From Temperatibacter sp965603205 (lineage in GTDB: Bacteria > Pseudomonadota > Alphaproteobacteria > Sphingomonadales > Kordiimonadaceae), in the NCBI GenBank assembly GCA_965603205.1, contig CBFDCC010000005.1, forward strand, positions 186,001-250,000: DNA of 64,000 nucleotides, in the 5' to 3' direction. This document shows positions 19,174-29,628 of this stretch, piece after piece. How positions within the stretch are numbered: position 1 is the stretch's first letter; every line of letters starts with the position of its first letter. Position numbers and translations under genes: made by a program. The notes beneath the pieces are model-generated. The model was given only the letters and a program-made list of their open reading frames with translations, was not told the DNA's origin and did not search any database.

Positions 19174-19207
19174 CCTTAAAATTAGATCAGATGATCAAGC
19201 AGTTGGA

Positions 19208-19630
19208 TTAACCAACAATCTCGTTACCTGAGAAAAACTGAGCGATCTCAAGAGCAGCATTTTCTTCGCTGTCTGAACCGTGTACTGAGTTTTCGCCGAT
19301 TGAAAGAGCGAAAAGCTTACGTACTGTACCGTCTGCTGCGTCTTCAGGGTTAGTCGCGCCCATCACTTCGCGGTGAGCAAGAACAGCGTTTTCGCCTTCT
19401 AGAACCTGAACAACAACTGGCTCTGATGTCATGAACTCAACAAGCTCACCAAAGAAAGGACGTTCAGCGTGAACAGCATAAAATGTTTCAGCTTGAGCTG
19501 TAGTCATTTGAATGCGCTTTTGAGCGATGATACGCAGGCCAGCAGTTTCAAAAGTTGCGTTGATAGCACCAGTAAGATTACGCTTTGTTGCGTCTGGCTT
19601 GATGATAGAAAATGTACGTTGAATACCCAT
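19208..19630 (-). CDS. ndk: Nucleoside diphosphate kinase
   Basis: Ndk balances nucleoside triphosphate pools by moving the gamma phosphate through a phosphohistidine. The 140-residue protein has the N-terminal RTFSIIKPDA motif and the active-site His117 in SVHGSDSEENA. The length and the FFSGNEIV ending are typical. It is a single gene with its own terminator, divergent from the ABC-F gene. Confidence 0.98.
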   Translation of the reverse strand: MGIQRTFSIIKPDATKRNLTGAINATFETAGLRIIAQKRIQMTTAQAETFYAVHAERPFFGELVEFMTSEPVVVQVLEGENAVLAHREVMGATNPEDAADGTVRKLFALSIGENSVHGSDSEENAALEIAQFFSGNEIVG

Positions 19631-19771
19631 GGTATAGTTCCTTATTATAGTGCGCCCTACAGGTATCTATACATGCGGGCAGTCAATTGATTCGCCGCGC
19701 TTATAACGGCTTTATGAAAAAAAGCCAAGCTTCCATTTACGTGGGCGTATTTACATGCTAATGCCTCGCGG

Positions 19772-21673
19772 ATGTTACATATATCAGATTTGACCTTTCG
19801 CATCGGTGACCGCCTGCTCTTTGATCAGGCGACGATTGCTATCCCTCCGGGCCACAAAGTTGGCTTTGTCGGAAAGAACGGGGCTGGAAAGTCCACTTTA
19901 TTTAAAATGATCCTTGGTGAACTGCAGCCAGAGAGCGGCAATCTAACGGTGCGCAGGACGGCGCATATCGGACATGTGGGTCAAGAAGCGCCCGATGGGC
20001 CGCAAAGTCTTCTGCAAACTGTGCTCGATTCGCATACAGAGCTTAAGGATCTAACCGCCGAATCAGAGACAGCCACTGATCCACACCGTATTGCAGAAAT
20101 ACACACACGCCTTGCTGATATTGATGCCTATTCCGCCGAAGGACGCGCTGCGCGTATTTTAGCAGGTCTTGGTTTTGACGCAGATGCCCAAGCCCGTTCT
20201 TGTAATAGTTATTCTGGTGGTTGGCGTATGCGCGTTGCGCTGGCTTGTGTCTTATTTAACGAACCTGACTTGCTCCTGCTGGATGAGCCGACCAACTATC
20301 TCGATCTTGAAGGCGTGATGTGGCTTGAGACTTTCCTCAAGACGTATCGCTATACAGTGCTGATCATCTCGCATGATCGTGACTTGCTTAACAAAGCCGT
20401 TACATCCATTGCCCACTTAGAGGGCGGCAAGCTGAATTACTATACAGGTGGTTATGACCGTTTCGAGCAATTACGTAACGAAAAGATGAACCAGCAACTT
20501 GCCTTAAAGTCTAAGCAAGAGGCAGAGCGTCGTCACATCCAATCCTTCGTTGATCGTTTTAAGGCCCAAGCATCAAAAGCCAAGCAAGCACAAAGTCGTG
20601 TTAAAGCGTTAGAGCGCATGAAACCTATCGCCTCTATGGTGGAAGAACATACTGTACCCTTTAACTTCCCAAAGCCTGAGCCGCTATCAAGCCCGTTGAT
20701 CGCGCTTGAGGGGGCAAGCGTCGGTTATGAGGATAAAACTATCCTACATAAACTAGACCTACGTATTGATATGGATGACCGCATTGCCCTACTGGGTGCT
20801 AATGGTAACGGTAAATCCACATTCGCAAAGCTTATCGCGTCAAAGCTAAAGCCGATGAGTGGTACTATGCGTAAATCACGCGCGCTGGGCGTTGGTTATT
20901 TCGCACAGCATCAGCTGGATGAGATCAGCCCACAAGATACACCATTTGTGATCCTAAGACGCCTGATGCCGAAAGCTATTGAATCAAAAGTCCGTGCGGC
21001 CCTTGGTTCCTTTGGTTTTGGTTTTGATAAGGTTGACCGTAAGGTTGAGAGCTTGTCAGGCGGTGAAAAAGCCCGTTTGATGTTTGCGCTAGCCACATTC
21101 CACAAGCCACAATTATTGCTACTGGATGAGCCGACCAACCACTTAGATATCGATAGCCGCGAAGCACTCGTGCATGCCATTAACCAATATGACGGCGCTG
21201 TACTGCTGATCAGTCACGATAGACACTTGGTTGAATCATGTGTGGATCGTCTGTGGATTGTTGATCAGGGTGATGTGAAGAACTTTGATGGTGATCTAGA
21301 GGATTACAAACAAAAGCTGCTAGCGGACCGCGCAGGCGCACGTCGTGTGGCCAAAATGATCAAGCAAGGTGATCCAAAGCAAGACGCGCGCAATGTTGGT
21401 GCTGCGAAGCGTCAAAACATTGAGCCCTTCAAGAAAGCTGCCGAAGCCGCCGAAGCTGAGGTTGACGAGCTATCTAAAGAAAAGCGACTGTTAGAACGCA
21501 AGCTGGCTAGTCCTAAACTTTACGAAAGCGATGACCCACGCGCAGCACAACTGGTCGCCAAATTCCAACGCCAACTAGCCGCCATTACCACCATCCTTAA
21601 AAAGGCAGAGGAAAAATGGGAACAAGCAGCGGAAAAGTTAGAGAAAGTCATGAAGGAAAATGAAGGGGCTTAA
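19772..21673 (+). CDS. ABC-F family ATPase (YheS/Uup-like)
   Basis: This soluble protein has two ABC domains in one chain and no membrane domain, typical of ABC-F factors that act on the ribosome. The first P-loop is GKNGAGKST (about 35-43) with signature SYSGGWRMR and Walker B LLLLDEPTNYLDL. A linker rich in Lys, Gln and Ala (about 240-290, the P-site tRNA interaction motif region) precedes the second P-loop GANGNGKST, signature LSGGEKARL and LLLLDEPTNHLDI. A C-terminal charged coiled coil (about 545-633) follows. The N-terminus looks more like YheS than EttA. No resistance role is implied. Confidence 0.9.
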   Translation: MLHISDLTFRIGDRLLFDQATIAIPPGHKVGFVGKNGAGKSTLFKMILGELQPESGNLTVRRTAHIGHVGQEAPDGPQSLLQTVLDSHTELKDLTAESETATDPHRIAEIHTRLADIDAYSAEGRAARILAGLGFDADAQARSCNSYSGGWRMRVALACVLFNEPDLLLLDEPTNYLDLEGVMWLETFLKTYRYTVLIISHDRDLLNKAVTSIAHLEGGKLNYYTGGYDRFEQLRNEKMNQQLALKSKQEAERRHIQSFVDRFKAQASKAKQAQSRVKALERMKPIASMVEEHTVPFNFPKPEPLSSPLIALEGASVGYEDKTILHKLDLRIDMDDRIALLGANGNGKSTFAKLIASKLKPMSGTMRKSRALGVGYFAQHQLDEISPQDTPFVILRRLMPKAIESKVRAALGSFGFGFDKVDRKVESLSGGEKARLMFALATFHKPQLLLLDEPTNHLDIDSREALVHAINQYDGAVLLISHDRHLVESCVDRLWIVDQGDVKNFDGDLEDYKQKLLADRAGARRVAKMIKQGDPKQDARNVGAAKRQNIEPFKKAAEAAEAEVDELSKEKRLLERKLASPKLYESDDPRAAQLVAKFQRQLAAITTILKKAEEKWEQAAEKLEKVMKENEGA

Positions 21674-21683
21674 ACTCCCCTTC
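21662..21683. terminator. Probable bidirectional terminator hairpin
   Basis: GAAGGGG pairs with CCCCTTC around CTTAAACT. The left arm lies inside the last codons of the ABC-F gene and the stop codon is in the loop. No T-run follows on the plus strand, but ATTTTCC follows on the minus strand, where it lies 53 bases beyond the peptidase stop. It may serve both convergent genes. Confidence 0.45.
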
Positions 21684-21735
21684 GCTATCCCACACACCTC
21701 GTCGTCATCTCATATATAACTCAGTTTTATAATTC

Positions 21736-23658
21736 TTACTTCATATGCTTTTCTAAGAACTCTTCAAGGTTGGTGAACAATACCGTTCTTGCTTCTGGCG
21801 TTGCTAAACTGTGACCTCCCTTATCAAGGATTACCAGCTTAGACTGCTTCTTGGATTTAAGTTTTTTATACATTTTTTTAGCATGCGTATATTTAACAGT
21901 GCCGTCGTTTTTAGCAGCAATCAACAATACTGGTTTTGTAATTTTATCCGCTTGGTGCAACGGCGAAACCGATTTCAATGATTCATCTTTCAAGCCAATG
22001 CCTTCCATCAATACATGCCCTCCTAATACACGGTATGTAAGAAAATTACTCAGCTGCTTTAAATCAGCTAAACCATTAATACTTACGCCGCATCTGTATA
22101 AGTCAGGTTCTTGTATAAGGCCCATCAGCGTTGCGTACCCGCCATAGGAAGCGCCCACAATGCAGATATTGTCTTTGTTGGCTATGCCTTCTTTTATTAA
22201 CCAATGAGTGGCATCAGTAACATCATGCTGCATAAGGCCGCCCCACTGGTCCTTTCCTGCCTCTTCATACTTTTTACCGTAGCCACTAGACCCCCTGAAA
22301 TTAGGTTGCAATACAGTATAACCACGGTTAGCAAGAAACTGTGCCCAGCGATCAAATACCATCATATCACGCGCGTGAGGGCCACCGTGTGGCATCACAA
22401 TCACAGGCTTAGAAGCGCGAACAGTTTCTGCGTTAGCCCTAGTAATATAGCCAGGTATTTTACTTCCGTCTCTTACAGGAATATCGACACGCTCTATTTC
22501 ACCTAAGTATTTTGGATTTATGCCCGGCATTTTCTCTCCGATGGCATCTAGACTACCTGTCGCAAGATTTAGTAAATAATAAACACCTGCGTCATTAGGC
22601 CCTTGTGAATCGATGACAAACAGCTTTTTCTTGCGCGTTTGATATCTGATGACATTACGTGTGCCCGGTAACGCATTATCGACTATTGCCTGTAGCTTAC
22701 TAGAGTATTTGCTCAAATAATGTACCGAGGGCTGGTCAATTGTATAATGCACACCAGAGATTTTACCCTTGATGGGCAATCCACTATTACTATTAGTGTC
22801 AGTGAAAGAAATGTAATCAATATCCACTTCGGCGTGCTCATAAAGGGTATCAAGAACCTCGCTGGTTTCCATATTTACTTTATACAGGCCTTCAGTGCCA
22901 TATTGAGATTGCCCTTGCATATAAGCGACCTCAGGGTCTTTAGTAAATGAGATTAGGCTATATTTATCTTTGAACCATTGCTTTTTACCCGCATTTTCCC
23001 ATTTGCCCGTGCGTGCACTTTTATAGCTACCAATACGCCCTCTTTGGTGATCAATACCAAAGCCATAACGAATGGCGCCTGTGCGGTCTGGTCTGTAACT
23101 CCAAAGACCGCGTCTTGGCTCTTGAATTAGCTTATCTTCTCCCGTCATAATATTCTGACGCCAAATAGTAGCTCCCTTATCGCCACTAAACTGCATAAGA
23201 ACAACATCGGGTTCATTAGGCAAAAAATCTATAACATTATCGCCTGATGGATTGTTTTTTCCATTTGTTACCCAGTTAAATTTTTTCGTTTTTGGATTAA
23301 AACGTGCCATCTGAGAAGTGTAGTAATCCTCATCATTAGCCACCTCCACGTGATAACTAATAAGTAAATAGTCATTATTCGCCCACGTGTACCAAGCAAG
23401 TTCGCTTTTTCCCACAAGCGGTACGGCAAACTTTTTCTTCGTCTCAGTCTCATAAAAAATGACCGTTTCTTTATCTTTAATTTTAAAAGAATAGGCTAAA
23501 AAATCACCTTCTGGAGAAAGTTTGGGTGGCCCCATCTGGTGATCTTGGGCAAAAACCTCAATAGGTAATTTTGAAGAAGATGCATGTAGCGGCGAAGCTA
23601 CCCCACAGTAAAATAAACTGGCAATTGTGCACAGTCGAAGAAGTTGATTAAAAGTCAT
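21736..23658 (-). CDS. Exported S9 family peptidase (prolyl oligopeptidase type)
   Basis: This is a serine peptidase with an N-terminal beta-propeller (about 40-390) and a C-terminal alpha/beta-hydrolase domain (about 395-646). Numbered from the in-frame ATG at 23676, the catalytic triad is Ser510 (GASYGGY), Asp591 (AAKNDGTV) and His622 (KGGHSL). The region PHGGPHARD forms the oxyanion-side loop. A hydrophobic leader ending in SPLHASS predicts export, and the ATG at 23658 gives the more regular signal peptide. Related enzymes cleave dipeptides or acyl-peptides in the periplasm; specificity here is unknown. It is a single gene, convergent with the ABC-F gene. Confidence 0.9.
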   Translation of the reverse strand: MTFNQLLRLCTIASLFYCGVASPLHASSSKLPIEVFAQDHQMGPPKLSPEGDFLAYSFKIKDKETVIFYETETKKKFAVPLVGKSELAWYTWANNDYLLISYHVEVANDEDYYTSQMARFNPKTKKFNWVTNGKNNPSGDNVIDFLPNEPDVVLMQFSGDKGATIWRQNIMTGEDKLIQEPRRGLWSYRPDRTGAIRYGFGIDHQRGRIGSYKSARTGKWENAGKKQWFKDKYSLISFTKDPEVAYMQGQSQYGTEGLYKVNMETSEVLDTLYEHAEVDIDYISFTDTNSNSGLPIKGKISGVHYTIDQPSVHYLSKYSSKLQAIVDNALPGTRNVIRYQTRKKKLFVIDSQGPNDAGVYYLLNLATGSLDAIGEKMPGINPKYLGEIERVDIPVRDGSKIPGYITRANAETVRASKPVIVMPHGGPHARDMMVFDRWAQFLANRGYTVLQPNFRGSSGYGKKYEEAGKDQWGGLMQHDVTDATHWLIKEGIANKDNICIVGASYGGYATLMGLIQEPDLYRCGVSINGLADLKQLSNFLTYRVLGGHVLMEGIGLKDESLKSVSPLHQADKITKPVLLIAAKNDGTVKYTHAKKMYKKLKSKKQSKLVILDKGGHSLATPEARTVLFTNLEEFLEKHMK

Positions 23659-23843
23659 AAAATATATATCCATCAAGGTAAAATAAGAAATCTGTATAAA
23701 TTTTATAGGTTAGTCAAATGCCAGCAATACATTGTATGACAATGAAATCAACCTGTAATCTACAATTATGGGGAATATACACGTAATTTATACTTAGATG
23801 ATACTAAACATGGGGTACACGTTGAAGAAGGAAATAAAAGCCC

Positions 23844-24314
23844 CTAAGCTTTCTTTTCCCAGCCGCCCTGCTCGGTTTGTTGCCAGTATGACATTTCAAA
23901 ACCGCCATCCTTGAAGGTTTTCCAGTCTTCGCGTGCCTTGGTCACGACATCGGCGTTACGGCCATCGAACATATACATCAGGCGGTCATAACCCGCATAA
24001 TCCGATGATTCAACGGCGTCCACCAGCACAAGGCAAGTAGAGCCATTGGGGTTCTCGTCCCCTGTTGTTAGATAAACAATCTGGTCTTCTGGGTGATCGC
24101 ATCCAGCCTTGTCGTGCGGCAAGAAGCTATCCTCACGATAGCTCCACAGCGCCTTATCCAGCGCCGTGCAGACATCGTCATTTGCAACTTTCACCACAGC
24201 CTTAAGGCCAGCACCCTGCACGCGCTCCATCAATTTTGGTAACGCTTCATCTAGCGTTTGACGTTGCAGGTGATAAAACTTGATATCAAGTTTAGAGGTG
24301 CTGGCATTAGGCAT
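23844..24314 (-). CDS. holC: DNA polymerase III chi subunit
   Basis: HolC links the clamp-loader complex to single-stranded DNA binding protein. The 156-residue product begins with the family-typical KLDIKFYHLQRQTLDEALPKL and contains the DKALWSYREDSFLPH segment, with TGDENPNG in the middle. The length is typical. Its ATG lies within a few bases of the pepA stop (six bases between), with AAGG upstream. The pepA-holC order is conserved in many proteobacteria. Confidence 0.9.
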   Translation of the reverse strand: MPNASTSKLDIKFYHLQRQTLDEALPKLMERVQGAGLKAVVKVANDDVCTALDKALWSYREDSFLPHDKAGCDHPEDQIVYLTTGDENPNGSTCLVLVDAVESSDYAGYDRLMYMFDGRNADVVTKAREDWKTFKDGGFEMSYWQQTEQGGWEKKA

Positions 24315-24320
24315 TATCTA

Positions 24321-25796
24321 TTAACCTTCGTGGTTATCAGCAACAAAACGGTCCAGCATACGCACGCCAAAACCTGTGCCGCCTTTTTCACTGAGGTTCA
24401 TGTCTTTGTCTGACCAAACCGTACCAGCAATATCAAGGTGACACCAAGGCACATCATTAGTGAAACGTTTTAAGAACTGCGCCGCAGTGATAGAGCCAGC
24501 GCCCTTACCGCCGATATTTTTCATATCCGCTGTCGCGCAATTGATCATCTTATCATAATTGTCATGCAGCGGCAGACGCCATACCTTATCGCCGGTTACT
24601 GTGCCAGCAGCGCTTAGGGTATCAGACAGATCATCACTATCGGTGAACATGCCCGCATATTCGTCAGCAAGACTAACAATGATAGCACCCGTTAATGTAG
24701 CGAGATCAATCATGAACTTAGGCTTGAAACGATCCTGACAGTACCAAAGCGCGTCAGCCAGTACAAGACGGCCCTCTGCGTCAGTATTTAGGATTTCAAT
24801 GGTCTGACCCGACATACTTGTCACCACGTCACCGGGGCGAATAGCATTACCAGACGGCATATTCTCAACCAAGCCAACGATAGCAACCACATTTACATTG
24901 GCTTTACGGCCAGCAAGTGCCTTCATCAGGCCCGTCACAGTACCAGCGCCGCCCATGTCCCATTTCATCTGTTCCATACCCGGCCCAGGTTTTAATGAAA
25001 TACCACCAGTATCAAAGGTCACACCCTTACCAATAAAGGCAATAGGCTGATCATCAGCATTAGCAGCGCCATTCCAGCGCATAATGCCAAGCTTACTTTC
25101 ACGCACAGAACCTTGACCAACGGCCAGCAGTGATCCCATACCTAGCTTTTCCATCTCAGCTTCACCAAGAATTTCAACCTCAACACCTAAATCAGTCAGT
25201 GTTGTGATCTCATCAGCGAACGTTTGTGGATAAAGCACATTTGCTGGCTCTGACACCAGATCACGGGTCATGTTAACACCGTCAGCAACAGCAGAACGCG
25301 CCGCAAAGGCAGTAGCAGCACCGCTAAGATCATCACAAGCAATGTTGAGTGATTTCAATGTTGGCTTTTTCGATTTAGCTTCTTTGGTACGGTATTTATC
25401 AAAACGATAGCTTTTCAACTGAACACCTTCGGCCATAAAGGCAGCATTTTCAGCGCTAAGACCGTCAAAGGATATTGTCGCCTCATCAGAACCGGCCTTT
25501 GCAACGGCTGTGTAGATCGAAGCGCCGAGTGCCACATAGTCATATTCTGACATTTTAGACACGTCACCAACGCCCTGTATGATCACACGGTCTGCATCAA
25601 TGCCAGATGGAGCCAGCAGGTTAACTGACTTTCCTTTTTTACCTGTGAAATCAGACACAGAAAATGCTTTAGATAGCGCACCCGAAGTTGCTGTATCTAG
25701 CGCAGTGATGCTAGCGGCTTTAATGCCGTCCTCGTTTGTACAAATGATAACTACACCAGAATCTGTTGAGCCAGACTTTACAAAACCAATATCCAT
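24321..25796 (-). CDS. pepA: Leucyl aminopeptidase (M17)
   Basis: This cytoplasmic M17 metallo-exopeptidase uses two metal ions. The N-terminal macro-like domain (about 1-165) is followed by the catalytic domain. That domain shows GKGVTFDTGGISLKPG (metal ligands and a catalytic Lys), MKWDMGGAG, and the M17 signature NTDAEGRLVLADAL. At 491 residues the length is normal. It is upstream of holC in a two-gene unit and divergent from lptD. Confidence 0.95.
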   Translation of the reverse strand: MDIGFVKSGSTDSGVVIICTNEDGIKAASITALDTATSGALSKAFSVSDFTGKKGKSVNLLAPSGIDADRVIIQGVGDVSKMSEYDYVALGASIYTAVAKAGSDEATISFDGLSAENAAFMAEGVQLKSYRFDKYRTKEAKSKKPTLKSLNIACDDLSGAATAFAARSAVADGVNMTRDLVSEPANVLYPQTFADEITTLTDLGVEVEILGEAEMEKLGMGSLLAVGQGSVRESKLGIMRWNGAANADDQPIAFIGKGVTFDTGGISLKPGPGMEQMKWDMGGAGTVTGLMKALAGRKANVNVVAIVGLVENMPSGNAIRPGDVVTSMSGQTIEILNTDAEGRLVLADALWYCQDRFKPKFMIDLATLTGAIIVSLADEYAGMFTDSDDLSDTLSAAGTVTGDKVWRLPLHDNYDKMINCATADMKNIGGKGAGSITAAQFLKRFTNDVPWCHLDIAGTVWSDKDMNLSEKGGTGFGVRMLDRFVADNHEG

Positions 25797-26025
25797 TGAT
25801 CGCTCTTTCTATTTTCTTGATTATTTTCATTAAGAGTAACCATAGATTAAACTATGTCTACTCTCCCAATGGTCTTTATGATGGGTAATTATAATATTGG
25901 CAAGTCATGACATGCTCTCAGCTCTAAAAATTGCCATATTATGGCTTTAAAGAACAATCTAGATTGCTCTAATGGCTGCATCCATGTATCAAAGCCATAA
26001 TAGATAAGTTAAATAGGATTATTTT

Positions 26026-28197
26026 GTGACTCGACGACGATCATTAAAAAACATGCGTAGTAACTCAACATCATGGATCATTGCGTCCATAATGGGGGCT
26101 ACGGCATTGACGGTGCCAGCACTCGCGCAAGATAACTCTGTTGAATTTGCTGCCGATGTTATAGATCACAATCCTGAAAGCGATGAAGTTGTTGCCACAG
26201 GACGTGTAACGCTCACCAATGATGGCTATATACTTGAAGCTGCTAAGGTCATCTATAATCAAAAAACAGGTGAAGCAGTAGCGACAGGCGCTGTTAAGCT
26301 GACCTTACCCGATGGTGATATTATTTGGTCAGACCATGTCGAATTGAATAGACAACTGAAAAATGCGCTCGTGAATAATATCAGACTGCTGATGTCTGAT
26401 GGAGCACAAGTAGCGGCAAGATCAGCTGTTCGCGACGGCGAATCTGGCACTATCACCCTAGACCGTGCTGTTTATAGTCCGTGTAGGGTAATTGAAGGCG
26501 ACCCCACAAGCACTCCAGTGTGGAAAATAAAGGCCGTTAAGGTCGTGCATGACAAGGGCAAAAAGCGTATTTACTACGACAACGCCACTATCGAGATATT
26601 TGGTGTACCCGTTTTATGGTTCCCTAAATTTTCGCATCCTGATCCAACGGTTGATAGAGCCAGTGGCTTTCTACCTGTAGAGCTGAAAACCCTAAAAGAA
26701 TTGGGCGTTGTTATCGGCATGCCCTATTACCACAGCTTCAACAAAAGCCAAGATGTTACCCTAACACCAATTCTAACAACGAACGAAGGTTTGGTCCTCG
26801 CTGCTGAATATAGACAAATGATGAATAGTGGCTCTTATATTATGCAGGGTAGCGGTACATATACAGACCAACGGAATGACCTCGCACAAACCACTGGGCG
26901 CAATGAATTTCGTGGCCATTTCTTTTCTAATGGCCAGTTTAATCACACCGACAATTGGCGCTCATCTTATCAGGTTAACTGGGCGTCTGATGATACGTAT
27001 TTACGCCGTTATGACTTCTCGCAAGAAGACACGCTTATCACTGAATATAATCTTGAAGCCTTTTATGGGCCATCATATTTTTCCGCGCGAGCTTTGGGGT
27101 TTCAAGGCCTGCGTCAAGAAGACATCTCAGGATTAACGGCATTCGCGCTTCCTATTATAAATGCTGAATATATTAGTAAATACAAGCCTCTGGGCGGAAC
27201 TTTTAAAGTAACAGGGAATGCTTTAGCACTCAGAAGAACAGATGGTTTAGATACTGAGCGTCTATCAGCCTCAGCTTCATGGAACAGGCAGTGGATAACG
27301 GGGCCTGGATTAGTAGTTGACGCTAACGCCTTGGTACGTAGTGACGCCTATACTATACATGATGCAGATCGCCCTGATGATCCAGCCTTCAGTGGGGCTG
27401 GCAGTGATGAATTTAGAAATCTCGCCCGTATATCAACGCGCCTATCTTGGCCTCTTATTAAAATAACTAATAGTTCTAGTCATATAATAGAGCCTATAGT
27501 TCAAGTCGATATCTCACCCAACACTGGTCATGTGGATGATCTAGTCAATGAGGATAGTCGTGCCTTTGAATTAAACCATATGAATATTTTCTCTTCAGAA
27601 CGCGCCGCTGGTTATGATCTGTGGGAAGAAGGCAATCGCCTTACTTATGGTCTCAAATGGCAATATGACAATAAAAATTGGGCTACAAATGTTATGGTTG
27701 GCCAAAGCCTACTTTCCCAATCTAAGCAAGGTAATTTTGAACAAGGATCTGGCCTCAACGGGCGATATTCAAGTATCGTTGGCGCGATTGATATACAATA
27801 TAAAAAATGGTTTGAACTCAATCATCACTTTCGTCTTAATGAGGACACACTTTCCTTTCAACGTAATGAAATTGATTTAAACATTAACACCAAGAAAATA
27901 AGCTTAAAACTTGGATATCTATATCTAAACCGTGATCTTAATTTTATTAACCGTGAAGATAGAGAAGAGATTCGCGCAGAAGGCAGATATAGGTTTAGTA
28001 AAAAATGGTCGCTTATGGGTAATGTAATCGAAAATTTATCGAATGGTTATACAGGGGTCGAATTTGGAACTGGCATAGAATATGAAGATGAGTGCTTGCG
28101 GTTTTCCTTGCAATTCCGCCAAACAAACACTTTTGATAGAGATATTAAACCAGGTTCATCCATTATGTTTAGGATCAAACTTAAAAATTTAGGCTAA
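26026..28197 (+). CDS. lptD: LPS assembly outer-membrane protein LptD
   Basis: LptD inserts lipopolysaccharide into the outer leaflet together with LptE. A signal peptide (cleavage near ALAQDN, about residue 34) precedes an LptA/OstA-like periplasmic domain (about 38-140: AADVIDHNPESDEVVATGRV). A large C-terminal beta-barrel domain (about 200-723) is rich in alternating aromatic strands. The GTG start has AGGA upstream. At 723 residues it is within the alphaproteobacterial range. It heads the block lptD-surA-pdxA-rsmA, in which outer-membrane biogenesis genes are conserved neighbours. Confidence 0.93.
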   Translation: MTRRRSLKNMRSNSTSWIIASIMGATALTVPALAQDNSVEFAADVIDHNPESDEVVATGRVTLTNDGYILEAAKVIYNQKTGEAVATGAVKLTLPDGDIIWSDHVELNRQLKNALVNNIRLLMSDGAQVAARSAVRDGESGTITLDRAVYSPCRVIEGDPTSTPVWKIKAVKVVHDKGKKRIYYDNATIEIFGVPVLWFPKFSHPDPTVDRASGFLPVELKTLKELGVVIGMPYYHSFNKSQDVTLTPILTTNEGLVLAAEYRQMMNSGSYIMQGSGTYTDQRNDLAQTTGRNEFRGHFFSNGQFNHTDNWRSSYQVNWASDDTYLRRYDFSQEDTLITEYNLEAFYGPSYFSARALGFQGLRQEDISGLTAFALPIINAEYISKYKPLGGTFKVTGNALALRRTDGLDTERLSASASWNRQWITGPGLVVDANALVRSDAYTIHDADRPDDPAFSGAGSDEFRNLARISTRLSWPLIKITNSSSHIIEPIVQVDISPNTGHVDDLVNEDSRAFELNHMNIFSSERAAGYDLWEEGNRLTYGLKWQYDNKNWATNVMVGQSLLSQSKQGNFEQGSGLNGRYSSIVGAIDIQYKKWFELNHHFRLNEDTLSFQRNEIDLNINTKKISLKLGYLYLNRDLNFINREDREEIRAEGRYRFSKKWSLMGNVIENLSNGYTGVEFGTGIEYEDECLRFSLQFRQTNTFDRDIKPGSSIMFRIKLKNLG

Positions 28198-28283
28198 AAA
28201 ACGTATTAGGGCTAGTAAGGCTGTTGCCATTGAGCTAAAAGCTAAGCTACTGATAGGGTAAAGTTAAATAAGGGCGTAGCAGA

Positions 28284-29594
28284 GTGCTAAAATTGTCGAA
28301 AACACTATTCATACATATGAAAAAAATATTCTCATGTTTGACCAAAACACTAGCAACCATAACTGTTGTTTTCTCAATAACAACTATGGCCTCTGCTCAA
28401 CAAGTTTTAAATGGCGTTGAAATTCTCGTCAATGATAGGCCGATTAGTACATATGATATTGACCAACGCCTGCGCTTAGTTGTGGCAGTTGCTGGTGGCA
28501 TCAATAATCAAGAAGAACTTGTTAAGGTACGCGACCAAGTTACTAAGACAATGATTGATGAGCTGCTCCAGCTACTCGAAGCAGAAGAATTAGAAGCCTC
28601 AGCAAATAATGACCAGCTTGAAGATTATTTTGCGCGCCGTGCACAAGGCATGGGACAAACAGCTGAACAACTTGAAAATGCTTTAAAGGGTATTGGCTCA
28701 TCAAAAGCTACTATGATGCGCCAAATGAAAGCTGAAATTCTATGGGGTCAAATAGTCCAAGGTAAAATGGGCATGTTTGTATCTGTCTCTGACGAAGAAG
28801 TAGAAGATTACATACAGCGCCTTAGAGATAACAAGGGTAAATTTGAATACCGCTTGGCTGAAATTACACTATCCGTAAATGATAACTCACAAGACGCATC
28901 CGTGAAAGCTACAGCCGAGGGCCTATTAGAGCGCCTTCGTAGCGGCGCATCTTTTCCTGATGTTGCTCGTCAACTATCTTCCTCATCATCGGCAGCAGTT
29001 GGTGGTGATTTAGGTTGGTTAAGTGAAACAGAAATAGACCCTGATCTAGCTAAAACATTATCATTGATGGATGTAGGCCAACTAACATCTCCTATCCGCA
29101 CACCAAGTGGATACCGTATCCTTGCTAATATTGATCGCCGTAAAATATTAAGTGCTGATCCACTAGATACACAGGTAAGCTTACGCCAAATTCATTTGAC
29201 AAAAGAAAAGATAGAAGATGCAACAGCAGTTGCTGCTTTTGAAAAGTCCGTAAAAATAGTTGCTAGCAATAGCGGCAATTTATGTGGCCGTGTCAGCCAA
29301 TTTGCAACAGATGCAGGCGCTGATCCCAAAGTAGAAATTGGTAATTTACGCCTTCGCGACATATCACCAGCAGTACGCAATGCTGTTAAGGCGTTAGAAG
29401 TTGGCCGTCCTAGTGAATTAATTAAAATGGATGATGGTATGCGTATTTTATTTGTATGCGGACGTGAAGAAGCAAAAGTTCAAGAGCCAGACTTCGACAT
29501 GATCTACTCACAAATAGAAAATCAGCGTATGAGCATGATGGGTCGTCGTTATTTGCGTGACCTACACCGCGATGCCATTATTGATTACCGCTAG
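28284..29594 (+). CDS. surA: SurA-like periplasmic peptidyl-prolyl isomerase
   Basis: This periplasmic chaperone helps deliver outer-membrane proteins such as LptD. A signal peptide ends at MASAQQ (about residue 39). The N-terminal SurA domain includes INDRPIS-like text (VNDRPISTYDID) and helices to about 185. One parvulin-type PPIase domain (about 190-290, with GGDLGWLS and SPIRTPSGYRIL) follows, then a degenerate second one (about 295-405). The GTG at 28284 has AAGGG upstream and is kept; the ATG at 28317 would give a shorter leader and is possible. It follows lptD after 86 bases. Confidence 0.88.
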   Translation: MLKLSKTLFIHMKKIFSCLTKTLATITVVFSITTMASAQQVLNGVEILVNDRPISTYDIDQRLRLVVAVAGGINNQEELVKVRDQVTKTMIDELLQLLEAEELEASANNDQLEDYFARRAQGMGQTAEQLENALKGIGSSKATMMRQMKAEILWGQIVQGKMGMFVSVSDEEVEDYIQRLRDNKGKFEYRLAEITLSVNDNSQDASVKATAEGLLERLRSGASFPDVARQLSSSSSAAVGGDLGWLSETEIDPDLAKTLSLMDVGQLTSPIRTPSGYRILANIDRRKILSADPLDTQVSLRQIHLTKEKIEDATAVAAFEKSVKIVASNSGNLCGRVSQFATDAGADPKVEIGNLRLRDISPAVRNAVKALEVGRPSELIKMDDGMRILFVCGREEAKVQEPDFDMIYSQIENQRMSMMGRRYLRDLHRDAIIDYR

Positions 29595-29628
29595 GACTTA
29601 GCCCTAATAAATTGATAGATAGGCTATA

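Noticed and set aside
19700..19740. GGCTTT/AAAGCC hairpin upstream of the ABC-F gene
   Set aside because: The stem is only 5-6 bp with no T-run in a usable direction, and it lies in a divergent promoter region.
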